This document shows positions 1 through 9,319 of a DNA stretch of 64,000 nucleotides, one piece after another. The position numbers were made by a program, and so were the translations under genes. The DNA lies in the NCBI RefSeq assembly GCF_030161595.1, contig NZ_BSUM01000001.1, positions 372,001-436,000 on the forward strand, read 5' to 3'. How positions within the stretch are numbered: position 1 is the stretch's first letter; the number at the start of each line of letters is the position of its first letter. Source of the DNA: Litorihabitans aurantiacus. Lineage in GTDB: Bacteria > Actinomycetota > Actinomycetes > Actinomycetales > Beutenbergiaceae. Under the pieces are notes generated by a model, which was given only the letters and a program-made list of their open reading frames with translations, made no database searches and had not been told where the DNA came from.

Positions 1-274
1 GAGGGTTCGGGGGTTGGGTCGGAGTGAGGCGTTCCGGTGGTCCGGGGGTGGGGGCCGGGGCTGGGTGGGAGGTGGTCGATGTTCCGCGGATCCTGGAGTT
101 CGGTTCTCCTCCCCCGAGGGGAGGGGGTCGAGTGTTGCGGTGTGCACGGTTAGGGGGACTTATCCGTGCACGGGGTCACAGTCGATCTGCTAACCGTGCG
201 GAGCGCAACAGTCGACTCCGCCTGTCCCCGCGCCGCGGTCAGTCGCCGCCGTCACCGGCTCCGCCGCGCCGCGG
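1..274. other. Noncoding left edge with repeated inverted motif
   Basis: I see no convincing gene here; the open frames that cross it are arginine/proline-rich and lack a ribosome site. The stretch lies downstream of the leftward XPB gene and ends at the window edge. It holds a short GC hairpin near 113-127 (CTCCCC/GGGGAG) and, from 142 to 199, three copies of a motif resembling GCACGGTTAG, annotated separately. It may serve as a promoter or operator region for a gene outside the window. Confidence 0.5.
142..199. promoter_or_regulatory. Three-copy GTGCACGGTTAG-like operator cluster
   Basis: Copy 1 on the plus strand is GTGCACGGTTAG at 142-153. Copy 2 is on the minus strand: 160-171 reads TTATCCGTGCAC, so the other strand is GTGCACGGATAA. 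Copy 3 is CTAACCGTGC at 190-199, again minus strand. Copies 1 and 2 form an inverted repeat with perfect 8-bp outer arms (142-149 and 164-171). This looks like a set of sites for one dimeric regulator. The regulator and target gene are not identifiable from this window. Confidence 0.45.
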
Positions 275-1942
275 TCACTCGCCGTCCGCAGCGGCGCCGT
301 CCAGCGCCCCCAGGTCCTCCGCGTCCACGATCCGGTAGGCGTAGCCCTGCTCGGCGAGGAAGCGCTGGCGGTGGGCGGCGAAGTCGGCGTCGACCGTGTC
401 CCGCACGACCACCGCGTAGAAGTGCGCCGACCGCCCGTCACCCTTCGGCCGCAGCAGCCGACCCAGCCGCTGCGCCTCCTCCTGCCGCGAGCCGAACGCG
501 CCCGAGACCTGGATCGCCACCGCCGCCTCCGGCAGGTCGACCGAGAAGTTCGCGACCTTCGAGACCACGAGCACCCGGATCTCCCCGGAGCGGAACGCGT
601 CGTACAGCTTCTGCCGCTGCGTCACCGTCGTCGACCCCGTGATCACCGGCGCGTCCAGCGAGGCGGCGAGCTCCTCCAGCTGGTCGATGTACTGCCCGAT
701 GATCAGCGTCTGCTCCTCCGGGTGGCGCGCCAGCAGCGACCGCACCACGTCCACCTTGCCCGGGGCCGTGGCCGCCAGCCGGTAGCGGTCCTCGGGCTCC
801 GCCGTCGCGTAGGTCATCCGCATGGTCTCGGGCAGCGAGACCCGCACCTCCACGCAGTCGGCCGGCGCGATGTAGCCCTGCGCCTCGATGTCCTTCCACG
901 GCGCGTCGTACCGCTTGGGCCCGATGAGGGAGAACACCTCGTCCTCGCGGCCGTCCTCGCGCACGAGCGTCGCGGTCAGGCCGAGCCGACGGCGCGCCTG
1001 CAGGTCCGCCGTCATCCGGAAGATCGGCGCGGGCAGGAGGTGGACCTCGTCGTACAGCACCAGGCCCCAGTCGCGCGCATCCAGCAGCTCGAGGTGCGGG
1101 TAGGCGCCCTTCCGCTTCATCGTGAGCACCTGGTAGGTCGCGATCGTGACCGGCCGGATCTCCTTGCGCGCGCCCGAGTACTCGCCGATCTCGTCCTCGG
1201 TCAGCGTCGTGCGCCGCACGAGCTCGTCGCGCCACTGCCGAGCGCTGACCGTGTTGGTCACGAGGATGAGGGTCGTCGCCTTCGCCGCGGCCATCGCGCC
1301 CGCGCCCACGATCGTCTTGCCCGCGCCGCACGGCAGCACCACCACGCCGGACCCGCCGTGCCAGAACGTCTCCACCGCCTCGGCCTGGTACGGCCGCAGC
1401 GACCAGCCGTCCTCGGCCAGGTCGATCGAGTGCGCCTCGCCGTCCACGTAGCCCGCGAGGTCGTCCGCGGGCCAGCCGAGCTTCAGCAGCACCTGCTTGA
1501 GATGGCCGCGCTGGGAGGGGTGCACGACGACGGAGGTCTCGTCCAGCCGCGTCCCCACCAGGCCCTGGGTCCGCTTCGAGCGCAGCACCTCCTCCAGCAC
1601 GGCGCGGTCCAGCGCGTGCAGCACGAGGCCGTGCGCGGGGTCGGACAGGATCTGCAGCCGCCCGTAGCGGTCCATCGTCTCGGCGACGTCGATCAGCAGC
1701 GCGTGCGGCACGGGGTAGCGCGAGTAGCGCACGAGCGTGTCGACCACGCCCTCGGCGTCGTGGCCCGCGGCGCGCGCGTTCCACAGGCCGAGCGGGGTGA
1801 GGCGGTAGGTGTGGACGTGCTCGGGCGCGCGCTCCAGCTCCGCGAAGGGGGCGATGGCGCGCCGGCACGCGCCGGCGTCGGGGTGGTCGACCTCGAGCAG
1901 GAGGCTCTTGTCGGACTGGACGATCAGAGGGCCGTCGGGCAT
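275..1942 (-). CDS. DNA repair helicase, bacterial XPB family
   Basis: A superfamily 2 ATP-dependent 3'-5' DNA helicase of the XPB/ERCC3 type, 555 residues, the usual length in actinobacteria. After an N-terminal helicase-associated region (about residues 1-150) comes Walker A PCGAGKTIVG near residue 200, the DEVH box (YDEVHLLPA), motif III GLTATLVRED including the RED motif typical of XPB, and motif VI EEAQRLGRLLRP near the C-terminus. The ATG at 1942 is the first start in frame and leaves 43 nt to the upstream helicase-associated gene, so the two are probably cotranscribed. Role in excision repair or in coping with blocked transcription is inferred from family knowledge. Confidence 0.93.
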   Translation of the reverse strand: MPDGPLIVQSDKSLLLEVDHPDAGACRRAIAPFAELERAPEHVHTYRLTPLGLWNARAAGHDAEGVVDTLVRYSRYPVPHALLIDVAETMDRYGRLQILSDPAHGLVLHALDRAVLEEVLRSKRTQGLVGTRLDETSVVVHPSQRGHLKQVLLKLGWPADDLAGYVDGEAHSIDLAEDGWSLRPYQAEAVETFWHGGSGVVVLPCGAGKTIVGAGAMAAAKATTLILVTNTVSARQWRDELVRRTTLTEDEIGEYSGARKEIRPVTIATYQVLTMKRKGAYPHLELLDARDWGLVLYDEVHLLPAPIFRMTADLQARRRLGLTATLVREDGREDEVFSLIGPKRYDAPWKDIEAQGYIAPADCVEVRVSLPETMRMTYATAEPEDRYRLAATAPGKVDVVRSLLARHPEEQTLIIGQYIDQLEELAASLDAPVITGSTTVTQRQKLYDAFRSGEIRVLVVSKVANFSVDLPEAAVAIQVSGAFGSRQEEAQRLGRLLRPKGDGRSAHFYAVVVRDTVDADFAAHRQRFLAEQGYAYRIVDAEDLGALDGAAADGE

Positions 1943-1985
1943 CCGACCATCCTCTCAGGCGATCGGGCCCGGCCGGGAGGGTGGG

Positions 1986-4500
1986 TCAGGCGATCGGGTC
2001 GACCGCGGCGATGCGGTGCAGCGCGATCGTCAGGTCGCTGCCGCGCTCGAGGTCGCGCGCGACGACGTGCCCGCCCTGCACCCGCAGCGGCGCGAGCCGG
2101 CGCCGGTCCGCCGCGCCCGAGGGCCCCACGACCGTCACCCACACCGGCGTCTGACCGCGCGCGGCGTCGCGGAGCAGCGCGACGCCGCGGGCCGCGTCCG
2201 CCTCGACCCCACCGTCGCGCGCGCCACCGGTCCGCCCCGCGTCGGCCTCCGCGCGCCGCATCCGCGCCACCGCGGCCGCCGCAGCATCCACATCCGCGAG
2301 CTCCGGCGCGCGCGACGTCACCACGCGCGGGCGGCGAGGCGGTGCGGCCACGGTGCGATCGCCGTCGCGCGGATCGACGACGACGCCGTCGGGCCCTCCA
2401 GGACCACCCCTCGCCCGGCCTCGCGCAGCGCGAGCGCGAGCCGCCCGGCGGGCAGCGACGTGACCGCGACGGTCGGGGCGATGAGGCGCAGCCCGAGCTC
2501 CGCCCCGGCGCCGGCGACGAGCTGGGCGAGCGCGGCGGCGTCTTCGCCCCGCAGGTAGGCCGCAGCGGGCCCGGCGCGCAGCCCACCGGTGCGGCGCTCG
2601 GCGTCGCGCACGGCGTACTCGAGGGCCTGCGGGACGGGCGTCCGGCTGAGCTCGGTCAGCGCCGCGAGGATCTCCGCGGCGTCGCGCCCGCCGGCCACCG
2701 CGCGCTCCAGCGACGCCGGCGTGAACCGCGCCGTCAGCGCCGAACCGCGCGACTCGACGTCGGCCGTCGCCTCCAGCAGCGCCGCCACCTCGGGCGAGGG
2801 CCGCCCCGGCACGACGGCGGTGAGGTCCGCCTGCAGCAGGATCTCGCCGACGGCGGGCGGCAGGTCCGCCTCGATGCTCGCCGCGAGGTCGGTCACCTCC
2901 GCGCCCTCGGTGAGCGCGGCGCCGGAGCGGCTGAGCGCGCCGGCCGCGACGACGCCGAGCACGTCCGCCTCGGCCAGCACCGCGGTCACGGCCCAGTCGG
3001 GCGGCGGGGAGATCGGGGACTGCCAGGTCAGGACGCCGCGGACGGCGTCGGCGTCGGGGGCGCTCCCGGTCGGCCACGTCGCGAGCGCGTCGAGCACGCG
3101 GCGGCGCAGGCGCGCGGCCCAGCCCCGCTCGAGGCCGGGCTCGAGGGCGGAGCGCAGGGCGCCGTCGTCGGCCCGCGTCCCGACCAGCGCGAAGGCGCGC
3201 TCGCTGTGGAGCCACACGTGCACGAGGCGGGCCCAGCGGTGGGTGGGGGCGTCGCCGTCGTGCGCGTCGGTGGGGGCCCAGAGGGCGCCGTCGTCGTCGT
3301 GCGCCTGCCCGATCTCGCCGGCCGCGGCGGCGAGCTCGACCAGGAGCGTGGTGGTCTGCTCGGTGGCGCCGAGCGCGGCGGTGGTGCGGCGGATCTCGCG
3401 CACGCCGACGCCGCCCGAGCGCAGCGCGCCCGCGGGCGCGTCGCCCCAGAGGTCGGTGAGGGCGGCGAGCAGGCGGTGCAGCTCGAGCGCGGCGCGCGCG
3501 GACTCGGCGGCGACGACGTCGGGGCTCACCACCGGCGCGGGCGGCGTGGGAGGGACGGGGGTGAGGTCGCGGTGGGTGCGGCCCTCGCGGAGCGCGAGCG
3601 CGACGGCGGCGGGGAGGACGACGCCGCCGTCCGGGGTGCGGCGCACGAGGTGGCGCTCGAGGAGGTGCTCGACGGCGAGGGTGAGGTTCTCGTCCTCGGG
3701 CGCGGTGGGGGTGGGGGTCGTCTGCGCGGTGGGGGCGGGCGGCGCCGCCGGCGCGCCCGATGTGGTGGTGGGCGCCGCGGTGAAGCGGCCGACCGGCGGG
3801 CCCCAGGTGAGGGCGTCGAGGATGCGGCGGGCCGGGTCGGGGAGGTCCGCGGCGAGGCGGGCGACGGCGGTCGCGTCCGTCGTGCCGGGGTCGATCGCCT
3901 CGGCGGTGAGGGCGAGGGCGGCGGGGCGCGGGCGGGCCGCGGCGAGGCCGACGGCGGGGAGCCAGGCGTCGGCGTCGGGCCCGGCGTCCGGCCCGGAAAG
4001 TCTCTCGCCGGCGTCCGAGAGTCTCTCGCCGGTGTCCAGAAGTCTCTCGCGGTCTCCCACAGAGCCCTTGCGTAGGGTGGGCTCGCCCGCGGGGGCCGGG
4101 CGGAGCAGGGCCTGGGCGGCGAGGGTCGCCAGCAGGTCGGCGACCACGGGGGAGGGGAGGCCTGTCGCGTCGGCGACCTGCGCCGTCGTGACGGGCCGCA
4201 GCGCCGCCGCACCCGCGGGCGCCGCCGCGAGCACGTCGCCGGCCGCCACGGCCGCACCCGCCGAGGCCCCGAGCGTCGCCAGCGCGAGCACGGCGTCCGC
4301 GACCGCGAGGTGCGGGGTGTCGAGCCCGCCGAGCGCGAGCTGCAGCGACCGCGTGGTCGCGGCGCGGGCGGCGAGCGCCGTCAGCGACCCGGGCAGCGGC
4401 GAGGCGAGGTCGGGGCGGGCGAGCAGGAGCGCGGCGAGCTGCGCGTCGTCGAGGTGGGCGAGCGCGGGGGAGTCGCGGGCGGCGTCGAGGGCATCCCCAC
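1986..4500 (-). CDS. Helicase-associated (helicase C-terminal-like) protein, frame broken twice
   Basis: A large Ala/Arg-rich protein of the family that lies directly upstream of XPB in many actinobacteria; about 838 residues when repaired. The main frame covers roughly 2318-4497 and includes a winged-helix-like part (AQVADATGLPSPVVADLLA). The C-terminal 115 residues (PRVVTSRAPELADVD to the end at 1986) lie in another frame; one extra C in the run near 2322-2325 would join them. At the 5' end the homologous reading (GDALDAARDSPALAHLDD onward) has no start; one extra G in the GGGG run at about 4494-4497 would connect it to GTG at 4500. Residues encoded at 3999-4072 form a repeat of the type E-R-L-S-D-A-G shared with another locus. 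Function unknown; a helicase partner is inferred from synteny. Confidence 0.72.
3999..4071. repeat. Short interspersed array, copy A (AGTCTCTCG units)
   Basis: AGTCTCTCG occurs at 3999, 4020 and 4041, spaced 21 bp, followed 22 bp later by the divergent unit AGCCCTTGC at 4063. The array lies inside the helicase-associated gene, where 21 bp equals seven codons, so it is tolerated in frame. An array with the same unit order and the same 21/22-bp spacing lies at 6021-6092 in an unrelated gene. Confidence 0.75.
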
Positions 4501-4608
4501 CACGCTAGTCGCGCGCGAGCCCGCGCGGCCCTCCGGGTGCGGCCGGTACGCTGGAGTTGCTCTGACTCATGCGCGCCCTCGCGCGCCCGTGCAAGGAACG
4601 GACCGCTC

Positions 4609-4992
4609 GTGCCCACTGGCAAGATCAAGTTCTTCGACACCGACCGTGGTTTCGGCTTCATCGCCGGTGACGACGGTTCGCAGGTGTTCCTGCACGCGTC
4701 GGCACTCCCGCCGGAGGTCACCAACCCCAAGCCCGGTTCGCGCGTGGACTACGGCGTCGCCGACGGCCGCAAGGGCCCGCAGGCGCTCTCGGTCACGCTG
4801 CTCGACCCGGTCCCGACCGTGGCGCGCACCGACCGTCGCCCGGCCGAGGACATGGTCGTCGTGGTCGAGGACCTCATCAAGCTGCTCGACCGCGCGTCCG
4901 GTGCGCTGCGCAAGGGCCGCTACCCGGAGAAGGATTTCTCCTCGCGCCTCGCCTCCGTGATGCGCGTCGTCGCCGACGACTTCGACGGCTGA
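4609..4992 (+). CDS. Cold-shock domain protein (CspA family)
   Basis: A nucleic-acid chaperone of 127 residues. The N-terminal cold-shock domain has both RNA-binding motifs, KIKFFDTDRGFGFI (RNP1-like) and VFLHASAL (RNP2-like), within the first 40 residues. A C-terminal extension of about 60 residues after the fold is common in actinobacterial homologues. The GTG start at 4609 is chosen because it begins the canonical PTGKIKFF motif and follows an AAGGAACGG ribosome site. The stop overlaps the next start (TGATG at 4990-4994), indicating coupling to the DUF3027 gene. It is divergent from the helicase genes. Confidence 0.93.
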   Translation: MPTGKIKFFDTDRGFGFIAGDDGSQVFLHASALPPEVTNPKPGSRVDYGVADGRKGPQALSVTLLDPVPTVARTDRRPAEDMVVVVEDLIKLLDRASGALRKGRYPEKDFSSRLASVMRVVADDFDG

Positions 4993-5798
4993 TGGCGACC
5001 GCGACGTCGACGGCGGAGCCCCGCGCCCGCCGCACCGCGAAGCCGCGCAAGGACGCGGTCCTGGCCGCCGCCGTCGAGCAGGCGCGCGCCGCCGCGGAGG
5101 AGACCTCGGGCCTCGGCGAGGTCGGCGAGCACCTCGGCTACACGGACGACGGCGAGCGCCTCGGCAGCCACCGCTTCGCCACCACGGCGCCGGGGTACCG
5201 GGGGTGGCACTGGACCGTCACGGTCGCGCGCGTCTCCCGGGCCAAGGTCGCGACGGTGTGCGAGGTCGAGCTGCTGCCGGGCGACGAGGCGCTGCTCGCC
5301 CCGGCGTGGGTGCCGTACTCCGAGCGGCTCGAGCCGGCCGACGTCGGCCCGAACGACGTGCTCCCCGAGGGGGCGACCGACGACCGCGTGGTCCCGGGTT
5401 ACGCGCCGGTCGACGGCGGGGAGGGCGACGGCGTCGACCTCGCCACCGATCCGCGCGCGATCGTCGAGCTGGGCGCGTGGCGCACCGAGGTGCCGAGCCG
5501 CGCGACGCTCATCGCGGCGGCCGAGCGCTGGGAGGGGCGGCTGCCGGAGCGCGGTCGGTCGTTCGCGACGGACCCGAACGCGTTCGTGGTGCCGCTGACC
5601 GGTGTGCTGGGGCAGGTCTACGGCGTGTGCGTGAACGAGTTCTCGCCCGACGACGGCCGCATCGTCCGTCTCGACCAGGTCTCGGACGTGCCGGCGCAGC
5701 GCGAGGCGGTGCCCTCGGCGTGGCCGGACGCGGCGCCCGTGATCGACGAGATCAGCCTCGACACCATCGAGCTCCCCGAGCGCGGGACCACCGCCTGA
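4992..5798 (+). CDS. DUF3027 family protein
   Basis: A 268-residue protein of unknown function found across actinobacteria directly after a cold-shock gene. The recognisable core runs from about residue 40 (LGYTDDGERLGSHRF) through GYRGWHWTVTVARV and CEVELLPGDEALLAPAW near residues 75-110, the signature region of the family. The N-terminal 30 residues are basic and rich in Ala, Arg and Lys. No signal peptide or membrane segment is seen. The ATG overlaps the stop of the cold-shock gene by one base, and a strong terminator follows 25 nt after the stop, so the two genes form a two-gene operon. Confidence 0.88.
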   Translation: MATATSTAEPRARRTAKPRKDAVLAAAVEQARAAAEETSGLGEVGEHLGYTDDGERLGSHRFATTAPGYRGWHWTVTVARVSRAKVATVCEVELLPGDEALLAPAWVPYSERLEPADVGPNDVLPEGATDDRVVPGYAPVDGGEGDGVDLATDPRAIVELGAWRTEVPSRATLIAAAERWEGRLPERGRSFATDPNAFVVPLTGVLGQVYGVCVNEFSPDDGRIVRLDQVSDVPAQREAVPSAWPDAAPVIDEISLDTIELPERGTTA

Positions 5799-5822
5799 GA
5801 CGTCCGCGACATCCGTCGCGAT

Positions 5823-5857
5823 AAGCCCCGCGCTCACGTACTGTGAGCGCGGGGCTT
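5823..5857 (+). terminator. Intrinsic terminator hairpin after the csp-DUF3027 operon
   Basis: A perfect 15-bp stem (AAGCCCCGCGCTCAC at 5823-5837 with its complement at 5843-5857) closes a 5-nt GTACT loop. A short T-containing tail follows, as usual for high-GC actinobacteria. Confidence 0.85.
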
Positions 5858-5984
5858 GGTGCTTCCTGACCTGGTTGACATTCCGGACACGGGAACGTGA
5901 CACGGCGGTCGCACGGGCTCCCTACCGTTGTCGTGCGGGGGGCACAGGCGACGGTGCGTCAGGACGGCGCACCGGGAGAGGTCG

Positions 5985-7535
5985 GTGCACGTGCCCGCTG
6001 CTTCGACGTCGTCCTCGCGCAGCCCCGGGGAGTCCCCGGAAGTCTCTCGTGAACGCCCGGAAGTCTCTCGCGACGCCCCGAAAAGCCCTCGCGACGGGCG
6101 GCGGGCCGTCGGGCCGCCCGAGTGGCACGCCCGCATCCAGCTGTACCTGACGGTGTCGGACGCGCTCGCCGTCGCCGCGTCGCTCGCGATTGTGCAGACC
6201 TTCTGGCTCGGCGCCGCCGAGGTCCGCCTCGGCTGGATCAACGTCGACTACACGCTCATCGGCTGCGCCGTCGGCCTGATCTGGATGTTCTTCCTCGCCG
6301 TCACCCGCTCGCGGCAGCCGCGCATCCTCGCCGTCGGCGTCCTGGAGTACCAGCGCGTCCTGAACGCCACCCTGCTCGCGTTCGGCACGACGGCGATCCT
6401 CGCCTACCTCGGCCAGGTCGCCGTCTCGCGCGGCTACTTCCTCCTCGCGCTGCCGCTCGGCGTCGTCGTCCTCCTGGCCACCCGCTGGGGCTGGCGGCAG
6501 TACCTCGACCGCGCGCGCCGCCGCCGCCAGTACGTCGACCATGCGCTCGTGCTCGGCACGCACGCGGACGTCAGCAACCGGGTCGCCGAGCTCGGCCGCA
6601 GCCGGGCCGCGGGCCTCATGCCCGTCGCGGTCTGCGTGCTCGACGGCGAGGAGCGCCCCGACGCGATCGCCGACCGCGATGGCCGCCCCCTGCCCCGCGT
6701 GCCGCGCGAGGGTCTGGTGGCGGGCGCCGCGTCGGCCGCCGTCGACGTCGTGGTGGTCGCCGGCGAGATGGCGAGCGGTCGGGACGACGTGCGCCGCCTC
6801 GGCTGGGACCTCGAGGGCACCCACACGGAGTTGGTGCTCGCCTCGAGCCTCGTCGACATCGCGGGCCCGCGCCTGCACCTGCGCCCCGTGGAGGGGCTGC
6901 CGCTCGTGCACGTGACGCTGCCGCAGTTCACGGGCGCGACGTACGTGCTCAAGCGGCTGCTCGACATCGCGCTGAGCCTGACCGCCGTCGTCGTCCTCTC
7001 CCCGGTGCTGCTGGCGATCGCGCTCGCGATCCGGCTCGAGGACCGCGGCCCCGCGTTCTTCCGCCAGGTGCGCGTCGGCGCGAACGGTGCGCCGTTCACC
7101 ATGCTGAAGTTCCGCTCGATGCGCGTGGACGCCGAGAAGGTGCTCGCGGAGCTGCAGGCGCAGGACGAGGGCGCCGGGCTGCTGTTCAAGATGAAGGACG
7201 ACCCGCGCGTCACGCGCGTGGGGCGCGTGCTGCGCAAGCTCTCGCTGGACGAGCTGCCGCAGTTCCTCAACGTGCTCGGCGGTTCGATGAGCGTGGTCGG
7301 ACCCCGGCCCCCGCTGCCGAGCGAGGTCGCCGCCTACGAGGGCGACGTCTCGCGCCGCCTCCTGATCAAGCCGGGCATCACGGGGCTGTGGCAGGTGAGC
7401 GGCCGCTCCGACCTGAGCTGGGAGGAGAGCGTGCGGCTCGACCTCGCCTACGTCGAGAACTGGTCGATCACGGGGGACCTGGCGCTGATCGCGCGGACCG
7501 TGGTCACCGTGCTGCGGCGCGAGGGAGCGTACTGA
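5985..7535 (+). CDS. Exopolysaccharide polyprenyl glycosyl-phosphotransferase (priming enzyme)
   Basis: Predicted to transfer a sugar-1-phosphate to undecaprenyl phosphate, the first step of exopolysaccharide repeat-unit assembly at the membrane. Four transmembrane segments lie at about residues 45-140, followed by a CoA-binding/NAD-fold-like middle domain and a fifth segment (LLDIALSLTAVVVLSPVLL) entering the catalytic bacterial sugar transferase domain. Hallmarks there are FRQVRVG, FTMLKFRSM, DELPQFLNVL, MSVVGPRP and KPGITGLWQVSGRS. The GTG at 5985 is preferred over upstream GTGs because of the GGGAGAGG ribosome site 5-12 nt upstream. Residues about 10-35 are encoded by the 21-bp repeat array. 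It heads the exopolysaccharide region; the kinase gene starts 3 nt after its stop. Confidence 0.9.
   Translation: MHVPAASTSSSRSPGESPEVSRERPEVSRDAPKSPRDGRRAVGPPEWHARIQLYLTVSDALAVAASLAIVQTFWLGAAEVRLGWINVDYTLIGCAVGLIWMFFLAVTRSRQPRILAVGVLEYQRVLNATLLAFGTTAILAYLGQVAVSRGYFLLALPLGVVVLLATRWGWRQYLDRARRRRQYVDHALVLGTHADVSNRVAELGRSRAAGLMPVAVCVLDGEERPDAIADRDGRPLPRVPREGLVAGAASAAVDVVVVAGEMASGRDDVRRLGWDLEGTHTELVLASSLVDIAGPRLHLRPVEGLPLVHVTLPQFTGATYVLKRLLDIALSLTAVVVLSPVLLAIALAIRLEDRGPAFFRQVRVGANGAPFTMLKFRSMRVDAEKVLAELQAQDEGAGLLFKMKDDPRVTRVGRVLRKLSLDELPQFLNVLGGSMSVVGPRPPLPSEVAAYEGDVSRRLLIKPGITGLWQVSGRSDLSWEESVRLDLAYVENWSITGDLALIARTVVTVLRREGAY
6021..6092. repeat. Short interspersed array, copy B (AGTCTCTCG units)
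   Basis: Units: AGTCCCCGG at 6021, AGTCTCTCG at 6041 and 6062 (21 bp apart), then AGCCCTCGC at 6084 (22 bp later). The last two intervals and the divergent final unit match array A at 3999-4071, although the two host genes are unrelated. It encodes a hydrophilic, probably unstructured stretch in front of the first membrane segment of the priming transferase. Confidence 0.75.
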
Positions 7536-7537
7536 GC

Positions 7538-9319
7538 GTGACGTCGGCAGCACGGACACGGGTGGCTCCCGCACGCTCCGGGGTCGGAGGTGTGCCGCAC
7601 CTCGGCGCCCTCGGGGCGGCGCGGCGCACGAGCGTCGGCTCGCGCACGGTCCCGTGGGTCGTGCCGGCCAACATCAGCCTCCCGACGGCGGGCGGCGCCT
7701 ACATCGTCGTCTTCCTGATCTTCTCCGACCACGGCCTCGCCGGTCCCCACCTGTTCGCCGGGATCGCGGTCGGGGTGCTCTCGTGCGCCCTCGCGTTCGC
7801 GGCGCCGTGGTCACGGCTGCCCGAGGCGGCGCCGATGGCCGTGCCGCTCCTGGGGCTCCTCGGGCTGGGGGTGCTGACGGCCGACCGGCTCCCGGTGGCG
7901 CTGCTGACGGTGTTCCCGGTCCTGACGCTGGCACGCTTCCACGGCCCGCTCGGTGCCGTGCTCGGCGTGCTCGGCGGGACGGTGGTGGCGTGGATGCCGA
8001 TGGTCACGTCGCGCGAGCCGTTGACGACGGCGCAGGTCCCGAGCGTCCTGCTCCTCCCGATCGTGCTGGTCACGATCGCCGTCACGATCTCCCGGATGCA
8101 GCGCTCGCGGCAGGCGCGCAGCCGGCTGCTCGCGCGGCGGGACGGCACGCTGCAGCGCACGCTCGACGACCTCGCGGACGAGCGCGCGCTGCTCGAGGGG
8201 ATCGTCGAGTCGCTCCCGGCCGGGGTGCTGGTCCTGGACGGTCAGCGCGTGGTGCTCGCCAACGCGCAGGTCGAGCGGCTCTACGGCCCGGTCGACGACG
8301 AGGCGGAGCACCCCTGGCGCATGCGCGCGGCCCGGGCGGCGGCGGCCGACGCCGACGGATCCGGCGCCGCCGAGGCGCCCGACGGCGCCGGGGAGGAGAC
8401 CTCCCTCGCGGAGCGCGCCGTGGCGGGGGAGAGCATGACGGGTCAGACGCAGTGGTGGCGAGCCGCCGACGGCGACCGCAAGGCCGTGCGCGGCACGGCG
8501 GTCACGCTGTCCGCGGCCGCCGGGCGCGATCCGCTGCGCGTGGTGCTGTTCGAGGACCTCACGCAGGAGGAGCGGGCGATCGAGCAGCGGGAGGACTTCG
8601 TGCGGGCCGTCTCCCACGAGCTGCGCACCCCGCTGACGTCCGTCATCGGCTACCTGGAGATGGCACGGGACACGGGCGGGTTCGCGGCGGACACCGACGC
8701 GCTGCTCGACGTCGTCGACCGCAACGCGCAGCGCGTGCTGGGCATGGTGGAGGACCTCGCGGTCGCCTCGGAGCTCAAGACCGAGCGGGCGGCGCCGCTG
8801 CTGTCCGGTGGCGGGTCCGGCGGCGGGGGCTCGGCCGGCGTCGACCTCGGTGAGGTGGCGCGGGCGAGCGTCGCCGGTGTCTGCTACGCGGCGCGGGTGG
8901 CGGGGGTGAGCGTCGGGCACGCGTGCGACGGCGCGTGGCCGGTCGCCGGTGACGCCGAGCGGCTGCGCCTGGCGGTGGACCACGTGGTGACCAACGCCGT
9001 CCTCTACTCCCACCACGGCGGGAGCGTGGACGTGGCGCTGCGGGAGGGCGACGGCGAGGTGCGCCTCGTGGTCACCGACCACGGCATCGGGATCAGCGAG
9101 GAGGACCAGGAGCGCGTGTTCGAACGGTTCTGGCGCTCGCCCGCGGTCCGCGGCGGGTCGCGGCACGGTACGGGCCTGGGCCTCCCGGTGGCGCGCGAGA
9201 TCGTGATGGAGCACGGTGGTCGCGTGACGATGCGCAGCAGGCTCGGCGAGGGGACGCAGGTGGAGATCGTGCTGCCCGCACGCGAGGCGGGGACCGTCGG
9301 GGCGGGGCGCGCCGCGTGA
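7538..9319 (+). CDS. Membrane sensor histidine kinase with PAS-like domain
   Basis: A 593-residue sensor kinase. The first 190 residues hold about five hydrophobic membrane segments; a PAS-like segment follows (ESLPAGVLVLDGQRVVLAN near residue 230). The catalytic core has the H-box AVSHELRTPLTSVIGY, N-box VDHVVTNAVLYSHHG, G1 VTDHGIGISEED, F-box FERFWRS and G2 GTGLGLPVAREI. A Gly/Ser linker sits between dimerisation and ATPase domains. GTG at 7538 lies 3 nt after the preceding stop, and its own stop overlaps the next gene by 4 nt (GTGA). The convergent response regulator at 10552-11370 is the likely partner. Confidence 0.9.
   Translation: MTSAARTRVAPARSGVGGVPHLGALGAARRTSVGSRTVPWVVPANISLPTAGGAYIVVFLIFSDHGLAGPHLFAGIAVGVLSCALAFAAPWSRLPEAAPMAVPLLGLLGLGVLTADRLPVALLTVFPVLTLARFHGPLGAVLGVLGGTVVAWMPMVTSREPLTTAQVPSVLLLPIVLVTIAVTISRMQRSRQARSRLLARRDGTLQRTLDDLADERALLEGIVESLPAGVLVLDGQRVVLANAQVERLYGPVDDEAEHPWRMRAARAAAADADGSGAAEAPDGAGEETSLAERAVAGESMTGQTQWWRAADGDRKAVRGTAVTLSAAAGRDPLRVVLFEDLTQEERAIEQREDFVRAVSHELRTPLTSVIGYLEMARDTGGFAADTDALLDVVDRNAQRVLGMVEDLAVASELKTERAAPLLSGGGSGGGGSAGVDLGEVARASVAGVCYAARVAGVSVGHACDGAWPVAGDAERLRLAVDHVVTNAVLYSHHGGSVDVALREGDGEVRLVVTDHGIGISEEDQERVFERFWRSPAVRGGSRHGTGLGLPVAREIVMEHGGRVTMRSRLGEGTQVEIVLPAREAGTVGAGRAA

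Noticed and set aside
371-4075. Long plus-strand open frame opposite the XPB and helicase-associated genes
   Set aside because: Composition is an Arg/Ala/Gly-rich shadow; the minus strand has clear helicase motifs.
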